Below are positions 37,780 through 45,540 of a DNA stretch of 64,000 nucleotides, piece after piece. Within the stretch, counting starts at the first letter, position 1, and every line of letters begins with the position of its first letter. Source of the stretch: Hyphomicrobiales bacterium (GTDB lineage Bacteria > Pseudomonadota > Alphaproteobacteria > Rhizobiales > Rhizobiaceae); NCBI GenBank assembly GCA_900469345.1, contig UBWZ01000002.1, forward strand, positions 62,001 through 126,000, written 5' to 3'. Under the pieces are notes generated by a model, which saw nothing but the letters and a program-made list of their open reading frames with translations, was not told the origin of the DNA and searched no databases. The translations under genes were made by a program, and so were the position numbers.

Positions 37780-38565
37780 TTGACCGAACTGACCTTTCAA
37801 CTTCTCATGCTGTTGTTCCTGGCAGCGGTGTTCGCAGGCTTTGTCGATAGCATCGCCGGCGGCGGCGGGCTGATCACCATTCCGGTTCTGCTGCTTGCCG
37901 GCATATCGCCGCTCGAATCGATCGCGACCAACAAGCTGCAGTCCCAGTTCGGTTCTGCCTCCGCCACCTACGCCTATGCCAGGCGCGGACATGTGAGCCT
38001 GGCGAGCCAGGTGCCCATGGCAGCCGTCGCGGCGATTGCCGGCGGCATCGGCGCCCTCCTCGCCTCGCGCATGCCCGCCAGCCTGTTGAGCTTCGGCATT
38101 CCCTTCCTGCTCATCGCGATTGCGCTGTTCTTCGCGTTCAAGCCCAATCTCAGCGACACCGATAGCCACCGCCGGGTGACACCGCGCGTCTTCGCCGTCA
38201 CCGTCGTGCCGCTGGTCGCACTCTATGACGGGCTGTTCGGGCCAGGGGCCGGCTCCTTTTACATGCTCGGCTTTGTTCTGCTCGCCGGCTTCGGCATGCT
38301 CAAGGCAACCGCCCATACGAAGCTCATCAATCTGGGCTCCAATTTCGGCTCGTTCCTTGTCTTTGCGGCAACCGGCTCAGTTCTTTGGAAAGTCGGCCTG
38401 TTGATGGGTGTCGGCCAGTTGATCGGCGCGCAGATCGGATCCGGGCTCGCCATCAAGAGCGGCGCCCGCATCATCAAGCCTCTTCTGGTAATCTCGTGTC
38501 TGGTACTGGCGGCAAAGCTGCTCGCAGATCCAACCCATCCGCTGCGCGTCTGGCTCGGCTTCTAA
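37780..38565 (+). CDS. Sulfite exporter TauE/SafE (TSUP) family permease
   Basis: A 261-residue membrane protein with about eight hydrophobic segments and two copies of the family's conserved loop, FVDSIAGGGGLITIPVLLLA and LYDGLFGPGAGSFYMLGFVL. Function is probably export or uptake of a small organic sulfur or carboxylic acid anion, but the substrate is unknown. The start is tentative: TTG at 37780 gives MTELTFQLL as in relatives; the frame stays open further upstream. Confidence 0.85.
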   Translation: MTELTFQLLMLLFLAAVFAGFVDSIAGGGGLITIPVLLLAGISPLESIATNKLQSQFGSASATYAYARRGHVSLASQVPMAAVAAIAGGIGALLASRMPASLLSFGIPFLLIAIALFFAFKPNLSDTDSHRRVTPRVFAVTVVPLVALYDGLFGPGAGSFYMLGFVLLAGFGMLKATAHTKLINLGSNFGSFLVFAATGSVLWKVGLLMGVGQLIGAQIGSGLAIKSGARIIKPLLVISCLVLAAKLLADPTHPLRVWLGF

Positions 38566-38577
38566 AAGCAGGCAGTT

Positions 38578-39099
38578 TCAGCCCTTGAGCTTGAGCGGCA
38601 GGCCGGCCGCGACAAAATAGGCCTTGTCCGCGATCGCCGCGATCTTTTGGTGAAGCCGCCCAGCATGATCACGGAACTCCCGCGCCATCCGGTTTTCGGG
38701 CACGATGCCGAGCCCGACCTCGTTCGACACGAGCACCACATGCGACGCACAGCTAGAAAGCTGAGCGATCAGTGCTTCACTCTCCGCCTTCAGGTCGCGC
38801 TCGGACATCATAAGGTTCGAGACCCACAGCGTCAGGCAATCGACCAGCACGGAGCGGCCGGCGGCATCGATTGTTGCCAGATGCCGCGGCAGGTCCAGTG
38901 GGATTTCATGGGTGATCCACCCCTCGCCTCGATCGGCTTGGTGCCGCGCAATTCGGTCGACCATCTCGTCGTCGAAGGCCTGTCCCGTTGCAATATAATG
39001 CCGTTCGCCGCCGGCCGAGATGATCATGCGCTCGGAAAACGATGACTTACCCGATCGCGCCCCGCCGAGAACGAGAACAACATGGCCTGAACGCGTCAT
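38578..39099 (-). CDS. cobU: Adenosylcobinamide kinase/guanylyltransferase
   Basis: A 173-residue bifunctional enzyme (CobU; CobP in aerobic pathway nomenclature) that phosphorylates adenosylcobinamide and attaches GMP, late steps in making the B12 lower loop. P-loop: [17 protein letters not shown]; other family strings are [20 protein letters not shown] and [20 protein letters not shown]. It is the only cobalamin-assembly gene in the window, and is of interest because corrinoid enzymes dominate the next 15 kb. No B12 riboswitch was recognised upstream. Confidence 0.92.
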   Translation of the reverse strand: MTRSGHVVLVLGGARSGKSSFSERMIISAGGERHYIATGQAFDDEMVDRIARHQADRGEGWITHEIPLDLPRHLATIDAAGRSVLVDCLTLWVSNLMMSERDLKAESEALIAQLSSCASHVVLVSNEVGLGIVPENRMAREFRDHAGRLHQKIAAIADKAYFVAAGLPLKLKG

Positions 39100-39123
39100 G
39101 GAAGCCTTGGCTGAAATAGAAAA

Positions 39124-39160
39124 GGACCGGACGATTCGTAGATGAGGAGGCGTCCGGCCC
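39124..39160 (-). terminator. Hairpin in the cobU leader
   Basis: CCGGACG / CGTCCGG (39127-39133, 39151-39157), with two further G-C pairs beyond one mismatch, is followed on the minus strand by TTTTC, 20-25 bases before the cobU start. It could be an attenuator, but no riboswitch or antiterminator partner was identified. Confidence 0.45.
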
Positions 39161-39377
39161 TGTTGGTATTGCTGTTCCAGACTCGTGTCTGCCAGAAGAT
39201 ACTGGGCCCAGATCGGAGAGACGTCAACCGTTTCGCAATGTGGGAGCTGTTTCCATGGCGTCATTGTCCTGTTTGCGACGGCAGGCGGCGAGTTTCTCCG
39301 TTGTGAAAATTCGCCGTTGCGCATATTGCGACGTCAACGACAACGAGGCCGGCCGACGCAGGTCCTGAGGAACATCC

Positions 39378-39521
39378 ATGCTCTACATTTTCAAAAGCAA
39401 CAGCGGCCTGCAGATCGCCTGGAACGCAACCGCACCGACACGACAGGTAGCATCCCGGATGCAGCAACTCGACACGCGCTTTTCGCTGTTCGGATTGATC
39501 CGCTCTGGCAAAACCGGCTGA
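39378..39521 (+). CDS. Small hypothetical protein, 47 residues
   Basis: The frame runs MLYIFKSNSGLQIAWNATAP and ends LFGLIRSGKTG. GAGGA at 39367-39371 lies six bases before the ATG, which is a good ribosome site, and codon use (third-position G/C) fits a coding region. The protein is basic with no membrane segment or signal peptide. I do not recognise a family. An inverted repeat (CCGGCTgagAGCCGG) overlaps the stop codon. Confidence 0.55.
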   Translation: MLYIFKSNSGLQIAWNATAPTRQVASRMQQLDTRFSLFGLIRSGKTG

Positions 39522-40159
39522 GAGCCGGACCGGGTCCTGCCTGCCAGACACGGCATCATACAGCACCAAGAGAAGAAGAATGGAGGGCAACCGGGACGCA
39601 CTACCTGATCCGGTTGCCGACGCTGGACTGTTCGTCCACGCCCAGATCTTTAGCGACACATCCTTACCGGATGGTTAGTGCGGCGCTCCAAGATTACGTT
39701 TTTACGTCGCTGCAAAGTTTTTTTCGAAAAATGCAGTGGCGGCGGCGACGGCGCTAATCGGCTACAAAACGGCAAAGCTGGGGCGTGACTTTTGCGACGG
39801 TCGTGAGCTTGCCGACCGAGCGGGCCGCCGCGGCGGCCATAACGGCGGCAAATGCCGGTTTTTCCACCTGATCTCCCATCGAAATCTAGTTGTAACAATG
39901 ACTTGCTAACGCACCTCCATTGGACGGCGCCGTGCTGCACAGTTGATTTCTCTGCCGGAATACGTACGCTGAGGCACATGGGGTCCGAGAGCGCAGTATC
40001 CGCGAGATCAATTGGCGGGTTTAAAACAGACGCGAGACCTCGACAGGCTTGGCGTGAGGGCACCTGCGGGTTGATCACGGCGTGCCCAGGGTGTGGATGG
40101 CCGATATACTTCGGAGTCCCGGATTTTGAACACTGCAACAACAAGACTGGGAGGTCTTA
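39522..40159. other. Long intergenic region upstream of the betaine importer
   Basis: No coding frame I believe in. It contains an inverted repeat GGCAACCGG / CCGGTTGCC (39586-39594 and 39610-39618), an A/T-rich patch with T7 at 39718-39724, and the promoter of the importer operon. The single CAGTGGC at 39734-39740 is not accompanied by a B12 riboswitch core. Confidence 0.6.
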
Positions 40160-41158
40160 ATGATGAAAAAGCTCCTTGCTTCCGCTGTTTTTGCCGGCGG
40201 ACTCTATGCTTTCGCCGGTGCCGCTCATGCGGAATGCGGCTCCGTTTCCATCGCCGAAATGAACTGGGCCTCGGCCGGTGTCGCAGCCAATGTCGACAAG
40301 ATCATCCTCGAAAAGGGCTATGGCTGCTCGGTCGAGCTGGTAACGGGCGACACCATGCCCACCTTCACCTCGATGAACGAAAAGGGCCAGCCTGATATGG
40401 CCCCCGAATTCTGGGTCAACGCCGTACGCACGCCTCTCGACAAGGCCGTATCCGAAGGCCGCCTCGTGATCGCCGCCGAAATTCTCGCCGATGGCGCTGT
40501 CGAGGGATGGTGGATCCCCAAATTCCTCGCCGATGCCCATCCAGACATCAAGACAGTGCAGCAGGCGATCCAGCATCCGGACCTCTTCCCGGCCCCGGAA
40601 GACCCCTCCAAGGGCGCCGTCACCAACTGCCCGTCCGGCTGGAACTGCCAGGTGTCTACCGCCAACCTCTACAAGGCGCTTGGTGCTAAGGAGAAGAACT
40701 TCGAACTGGTCGACACCGGCTCCGCCGCAGGTCTCGATGGCTCGATCGCCAACGCCTTCGAGAAGAAGACCGGCTGGCTCGGCTACTACTGGGCGCCGAC
40801 GGCGATCCTTGGCAAGTACGAGATGGTGAAGCTTTCCTTCGACGTGCAGCACGACAAGGCCGACTGGGATGCCTGCACGGCGGTCCCGGACTGCGCCAAT
40901 CCCAAGGTCAACTCCTACCCGACATCGCAGGCCTTCACCGTCGTGACCAAGAAATTCGCCGAAAAGGCGGGCGTCGCGATGGATTACATCAAGGCTCGCA
41001 AGTGGACCAACGCCACCGTCAACGGCATTCTCGCCTGGCAGACGGACAACCAGGGCACCAACGAGGACGCTGCAAAGCATTTCCTGGAGACAATGCCCGA
41101 AGTCTGGTCGAAGTGGGTCAAGCCTGACGTGGCTGAAAAGATCAAGGCCTCGCTCTAA
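40160..41158 (+). CDS. Glycine betaine/choline-type ABC solute-binding protein
   Basis: A 332-residue OpuAC/ProX-type periplasmic binding protein. Signal peptide MKKLLASAVFAGGLYAFAGA with AHA cleavage. Tryptophan/Tyr-rich segments such as EMNWASAG, EFWVNAVR, EGWWIPKFL and LGYYWAPTAIL suit the aromatic cage used for quaternary amines. GGAGGT lies before two adjacent ATGs. It is first in the X-W-V operon; the ligand (betaine, choline, proline betaine or trimethylamine-like) cannot be fixed by sequence, but the downstream methyltransferases favour glycine betaine. Confidence 0.88.
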   Translation: MMKKLLASAVFAGGLYAFAGAAHAECGSVSIAEMNWASAGVAANVDKIILEKGYGCSVELVTGDTMPTFTSMNEKGQPDMAPEFWVNAVRTPLDKAVSEGRLVIAAEILADGAVEGWWIPKFLADAHPDIKTVQQAIQHPDLFPAPEDPSKGAVTNCPSGWNCQVSTANLYKALGAKEKNFELVDTGSAAGLDGSIANAFEKKTGWLGYYWAPTAILGKYEMVKLSFDVQHDKADWDACTAVPDCANPKVNSYPTSQAFTVVTKKFAEKAGVAMDYIKARKWTNATVNGILAWQTDNQGTNEDAAKHFLETMPEVWSKWVKPDVAEKIKASL

Positions 41159-41165
41159 CAGCGTC

Positions 41166-41193
41166 CCGGAGGCCGTGATCCCACGGCCTCCGG
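41166..41193 (+). repeat. Strong hairpin between binding-protein and permease genes
   Basis: A perfect 12-bp stem CCGGAGGCCGTG / CACGGCCTCCGG with an ATCC tetraloop begins seven bases after the binding-protein stop. No T-run follows, so it may cause partial termination or protect the upstream message, allowing more binding protein than permease. Confidence 0.7.
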
Positions 41194-41326
41194 ACCCCCG
41201 GAGCCGCGTCTGAGCGACTTCGCATGCCGGAAAAAAGACGCCGGCCGACGACCAATCTGCTACTCTGGCGGCCTGGATCGGACGGCCATGCCGAACCGGG
41301 ACCATAAAACAAACAAGGGGAACCTC

Positions 41327-42235
41327 ATGGCAAGCTGTAGTCTCCTGCCGAACCTGCTGTGCAGCTTCCCGGCCATGAGCGATCAGTACATTCGCGACGC
41401 GCGCAAAGTGATTGACGAAGGCTTCAAGGGCTTGGTGCGCGAGTACGTGGGCGTGATCGATACGGTCGTGCAGCCCCTGCAATGGTTTCTGAACTACCTG
41501 GAAAAGGTGTTCACCAATTCCCCCTGGGTCCTCGTGCTGGCCGTCATGATGCTGATCGTCTATCTGACCAGCCGCAGCGTCCGCATCACCGTCGGCACCG
41601 GCGTCGGCATGGTGTTGATCGGTGTCATCGGCCTCTGGAACGATACCATGATTACCCTGGCGATCACCACCGTCGCCACGCTGATCGCCATCCTGATCGG
41701 CATACCTATCGGCATCCTGATGGCCCGTTCGGACCGGATGCAGAATGCGATCAACCCCGTTCTCGACGTGATGCAGACGCTGCCGAGCTTCGTCTATCTC
41801 ATTCCCGTCGTCGTCATCTTCGGCATCGGCAAGGTGCCGGGCCTGATTGCGGTCGTCATCTACGCCGTTCCGCCGATGATCCGTCTGACCAATCTCGGCA
41901 TTCGTCTCGTCGACAAGGAAGTGCTGGAAGCCGCCGATGCGTTCGGCTCCTCGCCGGGGCAGAAGCTTTGGAACGTACAGATGCCGCTGGCGCTGCCCAC
42001 CATCATGGCGGGCATTAACCAGACCATCATGATGTCGCTTGCAATGGTCGTGGTCGCCTCCATGGTCGGCGTCGGCGGACTGGGCAAGAACACGCTGCAG
42101 GCCATCAACAACCAGTTCTTCACCTTCGGCTTTATGAACGGCTTTGCGCTCGTCGCCATCGCCATCATTTTCGACCGCGCCAGCCAGGCTTTCGGCAAGC
42201 GCCTTCAGAAACATTCGGAGGTTGTGCATGGCTAG
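41327..42235 (+). CDS. Glycine betaine-type ABC permease, ProW-like
   Basis: A 302-residue permease with an N-terminal soluble helix (DARKVIDEGFKGLVREYVGV), about seven membrane segments and the EAA loop EVLEAADAFGSSPGQKLWNV. The ProW/OpuAB signature MQTLPSFVYLIPVVVIFGIG is clear. ATG at 41327 with AAGGGG six bases upstream. It overlaps the ATPase gene by eight bases. Confidence 0.93.
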   Translation: MASCSLLPNLLCSFPAMSDQYIRDARKVIDEGFKGLVREYVGVIDTVVQPLQWFLNYLEKVFTNSPWVLVLAVMMLIVYLTSRSVRITVGTGVGMVLIGVIGLWNDTMITLAITTVATLIAILIGIPIGILMARSDRMQNAINPVLDVMQTLPSFVYLIPVVVIFGIGKVPGLIAVVIYAVPPMIRLTNLGIRLVDKEVLEAADAFGSSPGQKLWNVQMPLALPTIMAGINQTIMMSLAMVVVASMVGVGGLGKNTLQAINNQFFTFGFMNGFALVAIAIIFDRASQAFGKRLQKHSEVVHG

Positions 42236-43280
42236 CCACGGCATCGAGATCAAGAACCTCTACAAGATCTTCGGTCCTCGTGGCCGGGATTACATCGAGG
42301 CGGTCCAGGCGGGGCTGTCGAAGGCCGAGCTCAACGAAAAGCACGGCCATGTCCTCGGTCTGAAGAACATCAACATCTCCATGCCGGCCGGTGGCATCAC
42401 CGTCGTCATGGGCCTGTCCGGCTCGGGCAAGTCGACCCTGATCCGGCACATCAACCGCCTGATCGAGCCCACCTTCGGCGAGGTCGTTTATGATGGCCTG
42501 GATATCTGCGCGATGACCGAGAACGGTCTGCGCGAGTTCCGCCGCCACCGCACCGCCATGGTGTTTCAGAAGTTCGCGCTTCTGCCACATCGCACCGTCC
42601 TCGAAAATACCGTCTACGGCCTCGACATCCAGGGCGTCTCCCGTGACGAAAGCGCCAAACGGGGCCGCTACTGGATCGAACGGGTTGGGCTGACCGGCTT
42701 CGAGAACCACTATCCGAACCAGTTGTCGGGCGGCATGCAGCAGCGTGTCGGCCTTGCCCGCGCGCTGACCAACGACGCCGACATTCTCCTGATGGACGAG
42801 GCCTATTCGGCGCTCGACCCGCTCATCCGCGTCGATATGCAATCCGTGCTGCTGGATCTGCAGGCGGAGCTGAAGAAAACCGTCGTGTTCATCACCCACG
42901 ATCTCGATGAGGCTCTGCGGCTCGGCGACAAGATCGCGGTCCTGCGCGACGGCGAGGTCATCCAGCAAGGCACCGGCCAGGAGATCGTCCTCGCGCCCGC
43001 CGATGATTACATCACCGCCTTCGTCAAGGAAGTGAACCGCGGACGCGTCATCCAGGCCGGCACGGTCATGAGGCCGCTCGATGGTCCTGCCGACGGAATG
43101 CGCGTCGCAAACACGACAACGCTGGAATCCGCTGCCAAGGACATGTGCGATGCCGGACAGTCCCGCGCTGTGGTAGTCGATGCCGAGGGCGCGCCCGTGG
43201 GCGTTCTCGATCTCCATGCGATCGTCAGCGCCATGGTCACTCCCGCCAAGACAGAGGTCCCCAAGCTCGCCGCCGAGTGA
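42228..43280 (+). CDS. Glycine betaine-type ABC ATPase, ProV-like
   Basis: A 350-residue ATPase with the quaternary-amine-transporter N-terminus IEIKNLYKIFGPRGRDYIEA, Walker A GLSGSGKST, signature QLSGGMQQRVGLARAL, Walker B ADILLMDEAYSALDPL and a C-terminal CBS-like domain (DAGQSRAVVVDAEGAPVGVL), which in OpuA senses ionic strength. Third gene of the importer; bmt follows after 84 bases. Confidence 0.94.
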   Translation: MASHGIEIKNLYKIFGPRGRDYIEAVQAGLSKAELNEKHGHVLGLKNINISMPAGGITVVMGLSGSGKSTLIRHINRLIEPTFGEVVYDGLDICAMTENGLREFRRHRTAMVFQKFALLPHRTVLENTVYGLDIQGVSRDESAKRGRYWIERVGLTGFENHYPNQLSGGMQQRVGLARALTNDADILLMDEAYSALDPLIRVDMQSVLLDLQAELKKTVVFITHDLDEALRLGDKIAVLRDGEVIQQGTGQEIVLAPADDYITAFVKEVNRGRVIQAGTVMRPLDGPADGMRVANTTTLESAAKDMCDAGQSRAVVVDAEGAPVGVLDLHAIVSAMVTPAKTEVPKLAAE

Positions 43281-43313
43281 TCTTACGCGCCCAAGCGCTG
43301 GCTCACCTTGCCA

Positions 43314-43337
43314 ACATATAAAGACATCTTTATATGT
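43314..43337. promoter_or_regulatory. Perfect 11-bp inverted repeat upstream of bmt
   Basis: ACATATAAAGA (43314-43324), two bases CA, then the exact complement TCTTTATATGT (43327-43337), ending 27 bases before the bmt start. The AT-rich palindrome strongly resembles operators I associate with the ArsR-family methionine/SAH regulators (SahR/SamR) of Proteobacteria. It would place bmt under control of the methionine cycle. Regulator identity is inference. Confidence 0.75.
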
Positions 43338-43364
43338 AAGACGATGTTTTTTGAGGAGCCAAAC

Positions 43365-44378
43365 ATGCGGACCGCCAACGCCCTGACCGACCTGCTTGCC
43401 GAAAAAGGAGTTCTCCTGGCAGACGGCGCCACTGGCACCAATCTGTTTGCCATGGGTCTGGAGGCAGGCGAAGCGCCCGAACTGTGGAATGAAACCGCGC
43501 CGGAAAAGATCGTCAAGCTGCACCAGGATTTTGTCGATGCCGGTGCCGACATCATTCTCACCAACTCGTTTGGCGGGACCCGCCAGCGCCTGAAGCTGCA
43601 CAAGGCCGACGACCGCGTCTTTGACATGAACAAGCGCGCCGCCGAGATCGCCCGTTCCGTTGCCGACAAGGCGCCGCGCAAGGTGATTGTGGCGGGATCC
43701 GTCGGCCCGACAGGCGAACTCCTGATACCGCTTGGCGCCATGTCCTACGAGGATGCGGTCGCAGCCTTTGTCGAACAGATGGAAGGCCTGAAGGCGGGCG
43801 GCGCCGACGTCGCCTGGATCGAGACCATGTCGTCCGGCGATGAGATCCGCGCTGCCGCCGAGGCCGCCGTCAAGGTCGGGCTTCCCTATACCTATACGGG
43901 GTCTTTCGATACGGCTGGCAAGACGATGATGGGCCTTGACCCGAAGGACCTGCGCGGCGTGGCAAGCGACGTGGGCGAAGGCCCGGTTGCGGTTGGTGCC
44001 AACTGCGGCGTCGGCGCGCCCGACATCCTCTCGAGCCTGCTCGACATGACGGCCGCCGATCCGGATGCGATCACCATCGTCAAGGGCAATTGCGGGATAC
44101 CCGAATACCGCGGCGCCGAGATCCATTACTCCGGCACGCCGCCGCTGATGGCGGAATATGCGCGCCTCGCCCGCGATGCTGGCGCAAGGATCATCGGCGG
44201 TTGCTGCGGCACCTCCTGCGATCACCTTGCTGCCATGCGCACTGCACTCGACGAGTACACGCCCCGCCCCCGCCCGACGATTGATGAAATCGTCGACAAG
44301 ATCGGTCCGCTGCGCAATAAGACTGCCAGTGAATCAGGCGGAGACGGCAGCCGTGAAAGGCGTCGCCGCCGAAGCTAG
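43365..44378 (+). CDS. bmt: Betaine/methylcorrinoid:homocysteine S-methyltransferase
   Basis: A 337-residue zinc-dependent homocysteine methyltransferase that makes methionine. N-terminal LLADGATGTNLFAMGLEAGE; the zinc ligands are Cys in GANCGVGAPD and the pair in IIGGCCGTSCDHLAAM. It resembles the first domain of MetH as much as eukaryotic BHMT, so the methyl donor may be betaine itself (bmt of Sinorhizobium is described as betaine-homocysteine methyltransferase) or methylated corrinoid protein. The C-terminus is an unusual basic tail ending SRERRRRRS. GAGGAG precedes the ATG; a palindromic operator lies in its promoter. Confidence 0.92.
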   Translation: MRTANALTDLLAEKGVLLADGATGTNLFAMGLEAGEAPELWNETAPEKIVKLHQDFVDAGADIILTNSFGGTRQRLKLHKADDRVFDMNKRAAEIARSVADKAPRKVIVAGSVGPTGELLIPLGAMSYEDAVAAFVEQMEGLKAGGADVAWIETMSSGDEIRAAAEAAVKVGLPYTYTGSFDTAGKTMMGLDPKDLRGVASDVGEGPVAVGANCGVGAPDILSSLLDMTAADPDAITIVKGNCGIPEYRGAEIHYSGTPPLMAEYARLARDAGARIIGGCCGTSCDHLAAMRTALDEYTPRPRPTIDEIVDKIGPLRNKTASESGGDGSRERRRRRS

Positions 44379-44391
44379 GGGTGGAGGAATG

Positions 44392-44742
44392 ATGACCAGT
44401 GTTTCACCGATCGGCAACCGCGATACCGTCGCGGAAAGCCTCGCAGGTCTTGGTGCCGAACAGCAGGCCTGGCTGGTGCTGGTGATGGAAACGCCGGCAT
44501 CCGACGAACTCCTGATCGAGGGTCTACACCAGTATCTGGACCATGCCTCGGAAAGCCGTTTCCTCAATTCTCTCAAGCTGCAGAAATGCGGCGAGTGGAT
44601 CGGCGACAAGGCCCCGGCGCGCCTGCAGATCCGGCTTATGGAGGCCGCGAAATCCAGCCAGCATCCCGCCTACCAGGCATTCCGCGACGGCCTCAACCGC
44701 TCGGGTGGCCTGGAGCGGGCCTATCCCAAGGCAAAGATCTGA
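44392..44742 (+). CDS. Hypothetical protein of the methyl-transfer island
   Basis: A 116-residue soluble protein beginning MTSVSPIGNRDTVAESLAGL, mostly helical (AWLVLVMETPASDELLIEGL; RLQIRLMEAAKSSQHPAYQA). GGAGG is four bases from the chosen ATG. It starts 14 bases after bmt and is probably co-transcribed with it, and converges on the 4Fe-4S protein gene. No family recognised; function unknown. Confidence 0.75.
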   Translation: MTSVSPIGNRDTVAESLAGLGAEQQAWLVLVMETPASDELLIEGLHQYLDHASESRFLNSLKLQKCGEWIGDKAPARLQIRLMEAAKSSQHPAYQAFRDGLNRSGGLERAYPKAKI

Positions 44743-44749
44743 TTTTCCG

Positions 44750-45439
44750 CTAAAGCGTCATCTGCCGCATGTGGAACTGCAGCTGCGCCAGGGGATAGCG
44801 ATAGGCTTTTCCCACCGGGCAGGCATTGCGCGCCTTACAGCCCCCTTCCATGCACCTTCCCTGACCTGCCTCGCCGAGATAGTCTCGGCAGGCGCGTACG
44901 TCGAATGCCGCCTCGCTCACCGCGTTTGCGGGGCACGCGCTCAGGCATGGCTTTTCGGCGCAGCCGTCACAGGGATGACCGGCGACATGGGCGGTCGCCT
45001 CAAGGACATCGGCAAATCCGAGCGCGCCTCGATAGCCATGCCAGAGCCCGAACTGCGGATGGATCAGCAATCCGAGCGGCGACGCTTTCATTCCCTCGGC
45101 CATCATCGCCCATCGCTGGAACGGCTGCCATGGCGGATCGGACGGGAAATAGGCGGTGGCGCAAAGATCCTCGGCGAGCGGCTGGATGACCGCCTTCGAC
45201 CAGCGATCCAACGGGTCGGGTCCGCTGTGGATATGCGCCCAGCGGCTGAAGGCAGGCCAGATCGAACCGCCGATATTGCCAAGCAGCAGGACAGAGCGGG
45301 CATGCCTCCCGTCCGCAAGCAGAGGGCCGTCACCTTCGGCAAACGCGGCGATCCCGCGCATCGTGATGCCGGTGGGTCGAAGCGCCCGCTCCACCCTTTC
45401 CAGGGCATCGCGGGCGCTGTTATCGCCGGTGGAGCTCAC
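44750..45439 (-). CDS. 4Fe-4S ferredoxin-type protein
   Basis: A 229-residue soluble protein ending with two Cys clusters: DGCAEKPCLSACPANAV and CMEGGCKARNACPVG, consistent with two iron-sulfur centres as in the QueG/reductive-dehalogenase ferredoxin module. The N-terminal part (RSVLLLGNIGGSIWPAFSRW) is as in those families, but the cobalamin-binding core of QueG is not obvious. GTG start with AAGGGG upstream. It lies next to mttB-like on the same strand, so it could supply low-potential electrons for cob(II)alamin reactivation; that is inference. Confidence 0.8.
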   Translation of the reverse strand: MSSTGDNSARDALERVERALRPTGITMRGIAAFAEGDGPLLADGRHARSVLLLGNIGGSIWPAFSRWAHIHSGPDPLDRWSKAVIQPLAEDLCATAYFPSDPPWQPFQRWAMMAEGMKASPLGLLIHPQFGLWHGYRGALGFADVLEATAHVAGHPCDGCAEKPCLSACPANAVSEAAFDVRACRDYLGEAGQGRCMEGGCKARNACPVGKAYRYPLAQLQFHMRQMTL

Positions 45440-45540
45440 TGCGGCCCCTTGTACTGGTAGTGTGGGCGCCAGACGCTTTCCTGGATAAAGTCAGCGACCT
45501 GCCTCGCTCCGCCTTGCTCCCTGGCGGCCTCGGGCTCTCT

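Noticed and set aside
39100-39760. Cobalamin riboswitch upstream of cobU
   Set aside because: A CAGTGGC string exists at 39734 but the B12-box core and the surrounding stems could not be found, and it is far from cobU.
39650-40144. Minus-strand frame of 164 codons upstream of the betaine importer
   Set aside because: Irregular composition, no ribosome site and crosses an A/T-rich regulatory-looking stretch.
40157-42253. Open frame of 698 codons on the minus strand across the betaine importer
   Set aside because: Overlaps two well supported plus-strand genes and their gap; composition is His/Asp-rich as expected for the antisense of GC-rich genes.
42165-44225. Open frame of 686 codons opposite the ProV-like ATPase and bmt
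   Set aside because: Antisense shadow; no motif and no ribosome site.
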